Below the pieces are notes generated by a model that saw only the letters and a list, made by a program, of their open reading frames with translations, ran no database searches and was not told where the DNA came from. Source: Nothopassalora personata (lineage: Eukaryota; Ascomycota; Dothideomycetes; Mycosphaerellales; Mycosphaerellaceae). Taken from it: a stretch of DNA of 64,000 nt. Shown in pieces: positions 1-11,090 of this stretch. The first letter of the stretch is position 1. Every line of letters begins with the position of its first letter. The stretch lies in contig CM066290.1 in the NCBI GenBank assembly GCA_033816765.1, positions 186,001 to 250,000 on the forward strand. Reading direction: 5' to 3'. Made by a program: the position numbers and the translations under genes.

Positions 1-1237
1 CTATGACTCGTACCATATGGCCAGGAGCTGCCGTCCAATTTTCGAAGCCCGACTACGTGGCAACCTTGGTGACAGTCTTGCTCAGTGGAAATCCTTCACC
101 GAGCGGCACTATCTTCCAAGCTGGCGGTAGCTAGTTTGCATCAAGCAGGTGGCAGCGATCAAGAGGTGTCGATTTCGAATTCGAGAAGGGCATCGATGCG
201 CTAACGGTAGCGATGGTTGCTGAAGCGTTTCGGAAGATCATCGCTTTCAACCACAATGCTGGTTTTTCCGCAATCGCCATTAGATGGAGGCAAATACACC
301 ATAGGCAGTGCCATGACCAGTGGTATGATCAAAGGCATATCCTCAGAAGATCGGGCCATTCGGGAATGGATTTCAGCACAGCAGAAAGCTATGGAGTCGA
401 ACTTACAGCCATCTTCCTACTCCTACGACGAGCGAGATGTCATCTTGTATAGTCTCGGAGTGGGCGCAAAGCGATCTAATCTCAAACTCGTCTCCGAGGG
501 TGCTGATCAGGCTTTGCTGTCCTGTCGAACTTCGGCGTGGTTCCAGCCTACTTGTGCACAGCACTCTGGACCTTCAAAGACATTGTGCCAAACTTCGATA
601 CGCGGTAAGTTCTACATGGCGAGCAAAACCTCGAGATCCTGCAATTGCCAATCCCGACGGAAGGAACGCTTGAAACGACCGCCAAGTTGATCGAAGTCGT
701 CGACAAAGGTACCGCTGCATTCGATACCGTGGGAATGAGACTACAGATGCCAGTGACAAGCCGCTCTTCTACAATGAAAGCGTCTCTTTCATCCGCACAG
801 CTGGCAATTCCGGAGGGCAGAAGAAGCCATCTGACCGAGGTGCTGCTACTGCTAAGAACAACCCTCCGCCAAGAAATGCTGGCCGTGTCGTGGAAGAGAA
901 GAGATCCAAAGACCTTGCGGCGATCTTCCGTCTAATGGGTAACCGTAATGCACTCCACATTAATCCGAATTTCAGCAAACTCGGCGATTTCGAGACCCCT
1001 ATTCTTCATGGTCTTGCAACCTTCGGAATCACGGGGAAGCACATCTTCCAAGACTACGGACCTGTGAAGAATACGAAATGCGTTTCGCAGGCGTGGTAAT
1101 TCCAGATCAAACCATTGTCATGAATGGTGTGGCAGAAAGGGGCGAAGATCATCTATCGAGCTAAGGTGAAGAAGACCGGAGAACTTTGCATTTCGAATGC
1201 AGCAGTGGAGCTGAGAGATGAGGAGGCGAAGTTGTGA
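1..1237 (+). pseudogene. Decayed peroxisomal multifunctional beta-oxidation enzyme (FOX2-like), C-terminal part
   Basis: Remnant of the fungal peroxisomal 2-enoyl-CoA hydratase/3-hydroxyacyl-CoA dehydrogenase. Similarity begins at the window edge with TRTIWP and KPDYVATLV, the end of the second dehydrogenase domain. It continues through RWQRSRGVDF (about 151-180) and YDERDVILYSLGVGAKR (about 421-475), then a hydratase-2 region with the hot-dog motif PILHGLATFGITGKH (about 998-1042), and ends EEAKL followed by TGA at 1235-1237. AKL is a canonical peroxisomal PTS1. The frame is broken: a stop follows FQAGGS near 132, and the frame changes near 280, 525, 600-745 and 1060-1140. No set of normal introns repairs this. 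It is therefore called a pseudogene. A functional copy elsewhere in the genome is likely but not visible here. The 5' part lies outside the window. Confidence 0.85.
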
Positions 1238-3105
1238 TATGCGCGACAACACGGCTAAACGCAACGTTACCCGTTTGAACGTGAATGATTGCCGACGAGC
1301 GCTTTGCGAGTTATTGGAGCAGACATCCTTGCTATGCGGAAGCGCTGCTTCGGAGCGAGAATTGTAGCGACCCACGCGAAGGGAAGGCCTCGTGCTCTGC
1401 TTACATGACTGCATGCTACATTCTCTGAGCTGACTCCATCTTTCGCTGTCGTTGCAAAGATGGTTGTTCTTCTCGTTCCATGTAATTCTTCTCATGATGA
1501 AGTTCCATCCTTTGAGGACGCTGGAGTGCGCTCCGCTCCGGGTGAAGTCGCTGGATTTCTGCTTAAGTGACAGTGATCTTTCAGTCGTCTTGGCAAACAT
1601 GTGATTCTCCGTGCTTAATCACCGAGCTGTCTCCTCTGCGCTCTTGTTTTCCAGCACTCCTGTACGATATAACGGCTAAGAGGCTCTCGCCATGGATTGA
1701 CCCACACGAACGAGCTCGGCGGCACTGCCCTTCGACAACTACCCTGGTCCGAACGGCTCAGTGGTTCTGCTCAGACATCACAAGGGGTCGGAGATCGCAC
1801 CAAGCTGGCTAACATACCCCACTTAAGCCATGACAGCCGCTAATCTGATGTTAGACTGGTTGCCAGTTACCTTTCCGGCAATGACGTTCCTTCTTTTGCC
1901 TTCAAGCTTCATGCACCACTCGCCTTCAGTTCAACGAGGACAGTGTTCAATTTTCCTCGATAGATTCACTCTGCCTCAACACAAGGAGCGCAGCCTTAGC
2001 AGCTTCTTTATCCGCTTTAATCCAACTCGTCTAGCAGAATATCCTCGCGCGAGCTATCGAACTTGCTCAGCGAGATCTTCTACACAGCCCCACTGCTCGT
2101 GCGTTGAACCACCGGCTCCATCAGAATATCCCAATAGTCATAGCCCAGCAAGGTGCCAAATCGATCATTCAGGACGACCGACAACGAGCGGTGGACCCTA
2201 CGGCGTATGCCATGATTCTGGAGTCCAATGACGCTAGGACAGCGATTCTGGCGAGGGTGATTACACCTTTTACACTTAACATGTAACTGGCATCCCGCTC
2301 CTCATATAAAGGTACGTGCTCCTATGGCTGAACCACACCCGATTAACCATCATCGACATAACCAAGATGCAGAACCATAGAGAATCATAACGTTTCTGCC
2401 AAAAGATTTGCCTTCGCCAACACCCTGGCCAAGCAAATCCTCTTGGCACGCATGTGAGATACTCCAGATGGAAGCTATGTCCATTCGTTACAACACAGAT
2501 CCCTCTCGACCATCGTCTCCGCGGGTGTGGCTCAAAGGGATCTATCTCATGTCACAGCGTAGATTGTGAGAATAGTTGTCGAGATGGGTTCAGCAGCTTG
2601 ACGATGTGCGATCGTCAAGCTGGATGAAGCACTTTGGCTGCGCTATACTGGCGGAGGTGGTTGTTCTTTTTGCCACGATATCAGAAAGCCCGAATGAGAA
2701 AGCATTGATCCGCACTCCTCAGCGCCAAAACTTCAAAGTTGGACGGGTGAGTCATTCAGATGCGGAGACGAGGAGGTCAGGAAACAAACAATTGGACATA
2801 GAATGCAATCATCATCAAGGCCGTATGCCTCTGAGCAGGCCACTTTGCTCTCTGGTAGTAGTAAGCACATCCGTTCACACCGCAGAGTCCAAGAAGTAAG
2901 TGACAGCCGGATGCTGCCTCTCCCAGGCGTCGAATATTCGTCACTCGCATGGCAAACCTTTTGCGTGCCTAGCTCAGAACGCCTTTCTCACGGTGAAGCA
3001 ATGCAGAACGCCATCAAAATGCCTGTGTCACGAGCCACATATGCTCGTGTAGTGTCAGTGACGCCTTCGTATGCTCAAGTCCAATAGGGTAACCGCATTT
3101 CAGAC
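1238..3105. other. Gene-poor stretch with one possible coding scrap
   Basis: No gene is recognised in this 1.9 kb. The plus strand from about 2065 to 2286 stays open and reads like protein (it contains QNIPIVIAQQGAKSIIQ and ends ITPFTLNM, TAA at 2284-2286), but no start, signal or family can be assigned. It may be the 3' end of a decayed gene. The other open frames overlap each other and show no coding character. Confidence 0.4.
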
Positions 3106-5577
3106 TCAATCGTCATCGTCGCTATCGTCAACGTTCTCCTCGAGCTTCTCAATCTCTTCTTTGATGAATGGTGCAGCCTGGTCACAGTCAGTATGTATGT
3201 AACCGTTGTGGATCGCTTTGAGACTTACCTTCACGTCCAGATTGAGCGCCTCGGTAAACGACTTCAACGCATGTGCCCTATGGCCCATGGCCTTGTAGCA
3301 CTTTCCAAGCAGGAAATGCACATTTGCCTCATCGCTCGCCACTTCGCTCAGATGAATCAGTTCTTCTAATGCAGATTCGTAGTCACGTAGATGCATCAGC
3401 ACTCTGGCTTTCTTGAACTTTGCCAGTGCACTGTCAGGTGCCAGATCCAAAGCCTTCTCGTAAGCCAGCAACGCAGCTTCCTTGTTGCGGAGACGTTCCA
3501 GCACCACGCCGATGCAGACCTGTAACGTACTGTTCGAAGAGTTGATGACTGCTGCCTGCTTGTAGTGCTGTTCAGCTTTCTCAAGCATACCCATCTTCTC
3601 GTAGCACTTTCCAAGGCCGTACCAGCCACCGTATCCTTTCGGCTCCTGTTTAATAGCAGTTCGAAAAGACTCTTGAGCAGCGCTGTAGTCTTCGTTCGCC
3701 ATATACTCGTGACCCATCAGCGTGTGGGCGTATGTGAAGTGCTCATTCAGCTGTATCGCGCGCTTGAATGAAGAGATGGCCATGTCATGCTCGCGAGCAA
3801 GAGAGTAGGAGTTGCCGAGCGCAACCCACGTCTGCGGCGCATCGAAATGCGTGTCGTGAAGTGCGCGTGCCAGATATGCCAGAGTTATTTCCTTTTTCTG
3901 GTGCCAAAGCACTGTCGAATATATCTCCATATCGTCGATTCGGAATGGCTGCAGCTTCAGGAGGCGACCATAACAGGCCTCGGCTTCTGGATACTGAGCA
4001 GCTTCGTAGTAAGCTTTACCTAGCTGTGCCAATACCCACGGCGTTTCTTTCTGTGATTGGGGAAGTGAGTCGAACGTGTCGATGGCCTCTTGTGTCTTGA
4101 ATCTCGGGAAGATCGCATACGAGCCGACCGCAAGCTGCCTGAACTCACTAAGCAAGCCACTGATGGCATCTTGCTGCGCTCGTAGATCCTCGGTAGAGAC
4201 GGTTGACTGCGCCTGTATGTGCTTCTGCGCCAGCGCAATTGCGGATGTGACACCTGGGGCAGCAGTCCTGTCACCGGCACGACTCGTGGCGCGCTTGTCC
4301 TTCTCCTTTTCGTCCGCGGGAGGCAGGACTTTTCTATTGCCACTGACCACGCGACCTGCTCCCCTTTCACCTGCGCCAGTTCGCCCTTTCGTGCCGGTCG
4401 CTGTCTTCGCAGTCCGAGTCAGCCTATCAGCTCGGCTTGCTGTAGACGCTGCCACCTCAGCGCTCGATCGTGTCGTCCGCGTGGTAGTTGTTTGTGTGCC
4501 CAATCGACCGCTTCTGCGTGGCTGACTTGAGTCGCCCACAGGTTGTGATGCAGCCCCAGATATCGTTCGCTTTTGACCGCCTGCTATCGGCTTCCGTGGT
4601 GCCTGCTGCACATCATCCGGCGCCTCAGAGTTTCCTCTTAGTATCGGCGGCCGAGGTCGATCGGACGTCTCGAACTGCTGTCCCAGCCGCGCTCTCCTAG
4701 ACGGCGCGGCCGGCGGCTCGTGGAAGGTGTCGTCTTGATTCTCGGCCATTGTCACATCGTCATCCAGAGTGACTCCGCCTCCTACAGGTGTGTCAAGCTC
4801 AGACATGATTGGTCTGAAAGCAGTATTGAGAGCAGATCTGCCCTTGATCCTCTCCAAAGGCTCTTGCACGTCCAGTCCTGAGTCAATCCTCGAGGCGGTA
4901 AAAGGATCATCCGTCGGCTGAAGTGCAGTCCGCGAGCTGAAGTTCGGCTGTGGCACAAGTGGGTGCCGTGTATCTTCGTCAACGTAAATGTCCGGCTCTC
5001 CTCGTTTCTGCTCTGCCATGTCAGGCATGAGCATGGTGGGCTTGAACATGCTTGGCACCTTCAAATCAGCCCGGATCTTGCAGAGGCCCTCAAAGGCATC
5101 CCAGGTGAAGGGGTTGCTCTTGTGCGCCTCTATCCAGCAGTCTCCCGCCTGGCGAGCATCACCCCGCGCGTTGTGCAGCTTGCCCAGTAAGGTCCAAACA
5201 GCGGGCGCATCTGGGATATGCCGTCGCGATGTCTCGGAATGTGCCTTCCACTCGCTCTTGCCCCGCCATGCACCCTCGCACTTCTTAAGCGCGTCTATGC
5301 CCTCCTTGTGGTAGCCCAGTTGCAGACACGAGTGCGCAAGCACGTACGCACATCCCACGTGCGCTCCGCTGTGGCCATATTTGTGGCTGAAGTCGTGTGC
5401 TGCCTTGTAGCGTTGTGCTCGTAGGTATGTGAGGGCGAGAAGATGGTGACTGTCGCGGTTCCGAGGCTCGAGAGCGACGAGGCGACCCGCGAGGAAGTTG
5501 GCATTGTCGACGAGGTCGTTGTCAAGGCTGTAGTAGACCTGCTGCCGAAGATGACCGGCAGCCAGGCCAGGCGACAT
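3106..5577 (-). CDS. CDC27: Anaphase-promoting complex subunit 3 (Cdc27/BimA/Nuc2), TPR protein
   Basis: Scaffold TPR subunit of the nuclear APC/C ubiquitin ligase. In this family it binds Cdc20/Cdh1 activators and is needed for the metaphase-anaphase step. Exons are complement(3229..5577) and complement(3106..3177), 806 aa. The N terminus (HLRQQVYYSLDNDLVDNANFLAGR) is the family's N-terminal TPR block to about residue 190. A Ser/Arg/Thr-rich disordered linker covers about 200-450, and a second run of TPR units (for example WYGLGKCYEKMGMLEKAEQHY) fills the rest to an acidic tail ending DDSDDDD. The 51-bp intron 3178-3228 (GTAAGT...CTGAC...CAG) is a multiple of three with no stop, so an ORF caller would keep 17 false residues. 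Splicing joins NLDVK to AAPFIKEE as in relatives. It is divergent from the SND2 gene. Confidence 0.95.
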   Translation of the reverse strand: MSPGLAAGHLRQQVYYSLDNDLVDNANFLAGRLVALEPRNRDSHHLLALTYLRAQRYKAAHDFSHKYGHSGAHVGCAYVLAHSCLQLGYHKEGIDALKKCEGAWRGKSEWKAHSETSRRHIPDAPAVWTLLGKLHNARGDARQAGDCWIEAHKSNPFTWDAFEGLCKIRADLKVPSMFKPTMLMPDMAEQKRGEPDIYVDEDTRHPLVPQPNFSSRTALQPTDDPFTASRIDSGLDVQEPLERIKGRSALNTAFRPIMSELDTPVGGGVTLDDDVTMAENQDDTFHEPPAAPSRRARLGQQFETSDRPRPPILRGNSEAPDDVQQAPRKPIAGGQKRTISGAASQPVGDSSQPRRSGRLGTQTTTTRTTRSSAEVAASTASRADRLTRTAKTATGTKGRTGAGERGAGRVVSGNRKVLPPADEKEKDKRATSRAGDRTAAPGVTSAIALAQKHIQAQSTVSTEDLRAQQDAISGLLSEFRQLAVGSYAIFPRFKTQEAIDTFDSLPQSQKETPWVLAQLGKAYYEAAQYPEAEACYGRLLKLQPFRIDDMEIYSTVLWHQKKEITLAYLARALHDTHFDAPQTWVALGNSYSLAREHDMAISSFKRAIQLNEHFTYAHTLMGHEYMANEDYSAAQESFRTAIKQEPKGYGGWYGLGKCYEKMGMLEKAEQHYKQAAVINSSNSTLQVCIGVVLERLRNKEAALLAYEKALDLAPDSALAKFKKARVLMHLRDYESALEELIHLSEVASDEANVHFLLGKCYKAMGHRAHALKSFTEALNLDVKVSLKAIHNGYIHTDCDQAAPFIKEEIEKLEENVDDSDDDD

Positions 5578-5892
5578 GTTGGCTGTTGGTGATTATGGTT
5601 ATGATGATGGTCATGAGACGTCGTCCATGTTTGTAGCGAGGATTCGCAGCCCCATACGACTGGAGGTGTACAGTGTGTCTGGTGGGAGTCGTTCAGTTCA
5701 TGATCGCGTGGCGTGTTGTCGTGTGGCTTGCCGCATGTTTGGCTCGCTTGTTTGGGTGGCGACCGCCGAGACAGAGCGGCTGTGGATCGAGCGCAGACGA
5801 TGGCTGTTTCTTGGCGATCGCTTACCTCAGCCATAACTGTCGATATGGCAGGGTAGCACTGGACCACATTTGTCTGAGACACAGGAGACAGC
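5578..5892. promoter_or_regulatory. Shared divergent promoter region of CDC27 and SND2 genes
   Basis: A 315-bp intergenic stretch between two outward-facing start codons must carry both promoters. No TATA box or other element stands out. Long open frames on both strands here are non-coding shadows. Confidence 0.5.
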
Positions 5893-6476
5893 ATGGCGAA
5901 AGTGTGTACACTCCCCCGACATGGTACACGCCCTAAATACCTAACGCCGCATCACAGAAAGCCCTCAAAACCCTCGCCCAGCAAAACGCCGCGACCCTAA
6001 AAAGGACTCACTCCATCGCCCTCGGCATCAACCTCCTCTACCTCTTGTTGTCCTTAATACTCTTCCGCCGACGCTCCTTGACCCGCTATCTCCTCCTCAA
6101 CGCTCCCGCCCTGATTATTGAATTCTGGTTCGAGCGCATCGGACGCCCAGCCTTCCACGAAGATGGCTCAGTCAAGCGAGCAGGCGAGGACTTGGAGGCG
6201 AAGGGACTGACAGAATGGATGTGGGATGTGCTCTACTGGACCTGGGGAAATGTGGTGGTTGTGGCATTGGCAGGAGACTGGGCTTGGTGGCTGATGCTGG
6301 TGCCGGTTGCGTATAGCGGATATCTGGCTTTCTCCACGTATACGGGGCTGAGGAAGGGAATGGGAGGGATGATGGAGCAGGAGGCTGCGAGTACTGGAGG
6401 AACTGCGCCTGGTGGGCAGAGTAAAAGGCAGGCGAAGATGGAGAAGAGGGGTGGGCAGAGGGTGCAGTACAGATAA
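5893..6476 (+). CDS. SND2: SRP-independent ER targeting protein Snd2 / TMEM208 family (DUF788)
   Basis: Small ER membrane protein of the SND route, which delivers membrane proteins to the ER without SRP. Exons 5893..5901 and 5958..6476, 175 aa. A tiny first exon (ATG GCG AAA) is joined over a 56-bp intron (GTGTGT..., branch CTAAC at 5940-5944, acceptor CAG at 5955-5957) to give MAKKALKTLAQQNAATLKR, the family's usual start. Hydrophobic segments lie in about residues 24-60 and 95-130. Conserved blocks include EFWFERIGRP and GLTEWMWDVLYWTWG, and the C terminus is KRGGQRVQYR. Length matches the family. The donor GTGTGT is weak, so the start exon is the least certain part. Confidence 0.88.
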
Positions 6477-8491
6477 CAGGACTTCTTAGATGCTTGATAA
6501 AACGAGCGAGAATAGTACTTTGCCAGTGAAGTCAAATCTTGTCCTACGTCGATCTTAACGCTGTCTGCTGTACGCAATACTCACGCCAAGGCAACTGGGA
6601 GATAACCCTGATCCTTGGACCACACTAGATCAAAACGTGACGAGTATGTCCAATACCCTTCTGTTTGACAGGAGCTGCCTACGACCGCTCCCCTCGCCCG
6701 TTTCGCTGCCCACGAGGACCAACCACATAGAAGACGTCAACAGCCACATATCATCCCAGCCGCACCCAGAGAGAACCCTCGACCAAGCGAAATACCTCAA
6801 TCAGACGAACAGAAATGGCACAGCCAAAACACAGCCTGGCCGCTGCAATGCGCTCTGGTTGCCATCGATGACCATCATGTGCAGGGACAGCAAGTGTGCG
6901 GCCAGACACTCGACTCGGTGCGCTGGAGTCCAATTCAAGCTGTATTGGATGCCTTGGCCTAGCAATGCCATTGCGATGACCGCTAGGCGCATTTGTCTGA
7001 GTTGGAAGGCGATCGGAGTGGACTGCTTGGTCATCTGGGAAAACAAGTCAGGAAAGGCATTTCTGGACCCCCAGGCTTCGATGAGACGAACTGGGTTGAG
7101 CGAATCCTGGTCCTCTGTGGTCGCTTCTTCATTGTGTGAACACTGCTCAACATGCAGATGGCTCTCCATCACGTCGACTTCAACGGATCACATGGTGGGA
7201 GTACATGTTTGAAGTGTGAGAGTGCTTACTCAAAGGTCACGACGTCACGTCGCTTTGATCCGAAACGGCTGTGCCGCAAAACTGCACCGCCACTGCAAAG
7301 TATACATTAAAGCTGAGCGCTCGACACTGATGCGCCTGGAGCTCCGACCACAAAGGAAAAAAACGCACATATCGAGGACTGAAGACAAAGCCTGTTGCTG
7401 CTCTGTAGACTAAATGACGTCTCCAAACAGATCCAACGTCGATCACAACGAGCAATATCCCTACACTTAGCACAGCGTGGGCCCATTCGCCATGATCACT
7501 AACTACCCTGCATGCTCAATACTCATCTACTCTGCCAACACATTCGACCCAAATCCTCTACCTTAGTCCTCACAAAAACCACGCTCACTCTCCAGCAACC
7601 AGCCTTACCATCAGCCATCACACTCGCACACACCACCTCCCTCGTCCTCCCAACCATCTGCTGCGATCGATGCCGTCCATACCCTCTCCCATCCCCATCC
7701 CAGCAAGCAACTTCACTCAAATCCTCCGCGTCCGTGCAAGACACAACCCCCCGCCCCCACCAACCAAAAAGAAATTCTGATATGATAGCTGCGTCCAGAG
7801 CAAACCCTCATCTGTAAAATCTCCGTCTCAAGATCTAATTCATACTATTGATAAACGTGCTCAACCAATCTCTTTCCCTTCCCAATAACTTGCCCTTGGT
7901 AGTGCGGCGGAGGCGATGTAGAGTGCTCCCTCCGAGGACCGAGAAGAGGGTAGGAGATAAAATATCCCTCCGGATCTAAGGTGAAGGATAGACGTACGCA
8001 TCGCCGTCTACTTCCCTCGCGGCGAGATCTTTCCACTTCCCAATAACGTCTCTCCCATACCATACCGCTCCTTTATGTCGTCAGGCAGTGCTCGTGCAAC
8101 TGCGACGTGCAAGTAGTGGGGATTGTCGAGGATGGTGAGGCTTCATGATGACGATGATATAGTATATAGGTGTGGTCTCAGATCGACCGAAAGGACTTTA
8201 TAAGGGGCAGTGCTGCAGAGGACATAAGCGCGGTGTACAAAGCCTCCCTACGGAGGTGCGAGAAGGCATGGTCAGGCTTGGAGAGATTTTTGGTAGAGGG
8301 TTTCATTCTCGATGTTACATTTTACTATACATGCTACATTAGCAGATTAGCCACGCATGCCACTTATTTGCTCTGCCGAAGAGTTGATTCGTGGTGCCCG
8401 TTCTGTGGCAAGTGCCCAGCGATGCTGACTTGGCGCAGCCCACGCGATATTGTCAAGCCATTAGGACCTCGAGGGGAGGAGACTTCGATGA
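6477..8491. other. Intergenic region, no recognised gene
   Basis: Two kilobases between SND2 and the RTT103-like gene. One minus-strand open frame (complement 6801..7172, 123 aa, starting MMESHLHVEQ) has no recognisable domain and overlaps an equally long plus-strand frame. I do not treat either as a gene. About 7520-7760 is pyrimidine-rich (CTCC, CACC) on the plus strand. No RNA gene is seen. Confidence 0.4.
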
Positions 8492-9850
8492 CTACTGCCC
8501 AAGCATTGCACTTATTCCTTGCTCATCGATTCCGGCGACTCCAGCGCCAAAGATGTCGTCGTCGACGTCCTTGTTTGGATGGCTCAACTTTCGCCGCTTG
8601 AGGCGAGGATCACCAGATGCAGCAACACCTGCAGACGAAGAAGCCTCACCAGGAGCTTGTTGAAGCGGTGCCATCAGACTTTTCAGGAACGCGTCTGCCT
8701 GGGCACTCTGGTCTTCGGCATCGTTGTTGGGCAGAGCTAGTGGCGGTACGGTAGATGGTGGCGGCTCGTTGAAGTTGGTCGGTTGCTCTTCAATCGGATC
8801 AGCACCGGTCGGGTTCGTGAACTCGTGGTCAACTGTGCTCTCCTCTGCGGTGCTGCCGAGGAATGTTGTTTCTGGCTCGGCCTGTGGTGGCGGAGTGAAA
8901 TTCTCCACCTCTGGTGGCGGAGGCGTGAAGCTCTCTGTCTCTGGTCGTTGAGGTTCGGCAGCATTTGATATGCCATTCGTTCCGTGTACGGGAGTCTCGC
9001 TGGCACCTCGCATAATAGCATCTTCGACCAGCCGGATTGTGGCTTCCTGCTCGTCAATCTTGGTCGCGAGATCTGCAGCTTTCGATTCTTCCTCTGACAA
9101 TTTCGCACGATTGGCCTCCAGCAGCTTCTCTAAGCCTGCAATCAAATCCTTTCGTGCACTGAGGCTCGTCTCGATGGCCTTCTGTGAAGCCATCAACTCT
9201 TTGACCAGACCTCGAAGCTTCGCAGCGCGCACAGGAGCTGACGGCACAGGGGCATCTGGGTCTGTCATCTTCTCATACTCGGCATCTGTTTTGTTCACGA
9301 CCCCACGCAGCGCTGCTTCTGCTTTGCTTACCGCGGTCTGGCTTTTGTTGATGCCTTGCAGCTCCGCCGCAACGCCTCCTCCACCGCCACCAAAGAGACT
9401 GCCGCCGAGTCTTGCTCCTCCGCCCAGACTCTTCCCTCCCTTCGCTTGATCGATCTCGGTCAATCTCTTCTCGATCTGCTCCTGGATGCGTGGGTCGAAG
9501 ATGCGTCGCTCCTTCCACACTTCCACCACCCTTCGCAGCTTCCCTTGTACTTCTTGAGATGCGCCCTTGTACGCCAGCGCGATGCCCTCGCCGATGAGTG
9601 GCTCGAATGCGACGAGGAAGTCGGTTTTGGAGCGGGCGCGCGACTGCTGCACCACTTCGTTGGCCAAGTACAGCAGGACCAGCCGTTTCGATGCGCTCGT
9701 GCTCTCCCGGAGCCTCTGCAGCCATAGCTGAGCGGTACGGTCTGCGTGCCGACGATGGAACATGATCCATTGCGCGTTGGTCACGATGCTGTCCTGCGTC
9801 TCGTTCAGGGCCGCAAGCTTGGCGCGAACCGCGTCGTCGGAATAGCTCAT
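8492..9850 (-). CDS. RTT103: RNA polymerase II CTD-interacting (CID) protein, Rtt103/RPRD-like
   Basis: Nuclear protein that binds the phosphorylated C-terminal domain of RNA polymerase II and acts in 3'-end processing and termination. Single exon, 452 aa. The ATG at 9848-9850 (MSYSDDAVRAKLAALNETQ) is chosen over an in-frame ATG 55 codons upstream, because the CID fold begins exactly here. CID covers about residues 1-135 (NAQWIMFHRRHADRTAQLW, KRLVLLYLANEVVQQSR, the family's usual NDVIQ-type helix). A coiled-coil-like region spans about 185-290. A Pro/Glu-rich tail follows, and the C terminus (DPRLKRRKLSHP...DDIFG) carries a probable nuclear localisation signal. It is divergent from the clathrin light chain gene. 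RTT103 is the likeliest match among CID proteins. Confidence 0.88.
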   Translation of the reverse strand: MSYSDDAVRAKLAALNETQDSIVTNAQWIMFHRRHADRTAQLWLQRLRESTSASKRLVLLYLANEVVQQSRARSKTDFLVAFEPLIGEGIALAYKGASQEVQGKLRRVVEVWKERRIFDPRIQEQIEKRLTEIDQAKGGKSLGGGARLGGSLFGGGGGGVAAELQGINKSQTAVSKAEAALRGVVNKTDAEYEKMTDPDAPVPSAPVRAAKLRGLVKELMASQKAIETSLSARKDLIAGLEKLLEANRAKLSEEESKAADLATKIDEQEATIRLVEDAIMRGASETPVHGTNGISNAAEPQRPETESFTPPPPEVENFTPPPQAEPETTFLGSTAEESTVDHEFTNPTGADPIEEQPTNFNEPPPSTVPPLALPNNDAEDQSAQADAFLKSLMAPLQQAPGEASSSAGVAASGDPRLKRRKLSHPNKDVDDDIFGAGVAGIDEQGISAMLGQ

Positions 9851-10263
9851 GATGTTGTAGGATTGTTGGTACAGGTTACGCACGAGATCGCTGTATGCTG
9901 CCGAGAGCCACGATGCAGCTGATCCCTCACTTGCGCATTGGGTTAATGGCTTGTGGCGGTGGTGGGCGGAGGATGTCGGTGTTGCACGGGATGAAGTTGC
10001 CCGCTTGACGTGCATGCATTGACGATCAGATCAGCTTGTCCTTGGGGACAACTTGTTGGCGACGTTACTTACTGCATACACAACAACAACCCGCCAGTCA
10101 CCACGACCACTACATATACGACTTTGTCATCGCCACATCCATCTTTGGCACTGTCCGCCACGCACACCAAATCCTTGAAACGGTGCGACAGACCAGCGTC
10201 TAGAACCGCGACAAGCGAAAGGAGACCACCCCCGACAACACGCCCCCACTGAACCACAGCACC
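9851..10263. promoter_or_regulatory. Divergent promoter region of RTT103-like and clathrin light chain genes
   Basis: 413 bp between two outward-facing start codons. The plus strand holds CA/AAC-rich runs (about 10076-10130) typical of fungal 5' leaders. No further element is identified. Confidence 0.45.
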
Positions 10264-11090
10264 ATGGCCGACCGCTTTCCTTCGTTGGATGAGTTTGATG
10301 CGGGTAAGCATGAAAATCCATCGATGCATAGACAGTCCCACATGCTTACAGAAAAATAGGCCAAACCGAAGCACAAGGCTCATCGTCTCTCCTCAACAAC
10401 CTCGAGTCGGAGGAGCCCTCAGACTTCTTGGCTCGCGAGCGAGCAGCACTTGGAGAAGACGCAGAGCAGTTCGCGACCGACGCCGACCGGACAGCTCAAG
10501 TGGCAGATGTTGGCGACGATGATCTACTCGGTGGAAGCTCTGCGCCCGTGAATGTAGGCACAACCAACGGCGACTCAGCGAACGACATGATGGGCGACTT
10601 CGAGAGCTCCTTCCCAGCAGTCGACACCCAGAACGAGGCGGTCGCACCCGGCGGAACCATCACAGGCTCGAACTTGCCATACCGCGCACCACAATCTTCC
10701 GAGTACCAGGAATATGAGGATGAGCCGGAGGTGTTGAGGGAGTGGCGGGAGAGGCGAGATCTGCAGATCCAGCACCGTGATGAGGTGTCAGCAAGCAAGA
10801 AGGCGGAGACAGTCAAGGCGGCGCAAGAGGCAATCGACGAATTCTACGAGAACTACAACAACAAGAAGGACAAGAACATCGCGCAGACACGGAAAGAGGC
10901 AGAAGAGTTCTTGAAGAGCCGAGAAGACACGACCGCTGGCGGCACCAGCTGGGAGCGCATCGCCAAGCTGGTCGACCTGACTGGCAAGGGGCAAGCTGGT
11001 GGTGCAGCTGGCAGCGGGAAGGCCAAGATGAGAGAGCTGCTTCTCAGCTTGCGAAAGGACGAGAATGCACCAGGCGCCACTGGAGTGTAG
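10264..11090 (+). CDS. CLC1: Clathrin light chain
   Basis: Regulatory subunit of the clathrin triskelion, at the plasma membrane, endosomes and trans-Golgi. Exons 10264..10303 and 10360..11090, 256 aa. The 56-bp intron (GTAAGC...TAG) splits a Gly codon and joins MADRFPSLDEFDAG to QTEAQGSSS. That is the family's conserved N-terminal signature (FPSLDEFDAG), which regulates assembly. The middle is acidic and disordered. The heavy-chain-binding helix region runs from about residue 140 (PEVLREWRERRDLQIQHRDE), followed by a Lys/Glu-rich coiled coil and the conserved TSWERIAKLVDL and KMRELLLSLRKDE blocks. Length is normal for filamentous fungi. Confidence 0.95.

Noticed and set aside
1118..1600. 160-aa minus-strand frame
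   Set aside because: Antisense to the end of the FOX2 remnant and without protein-like features.
5295..5894. 199-aa minus-strand frame overlapping the CDC27 5' end
   Set aside because: It overlaps the CDC27 coding exon in another frame and extends over the promoter. No protein features.
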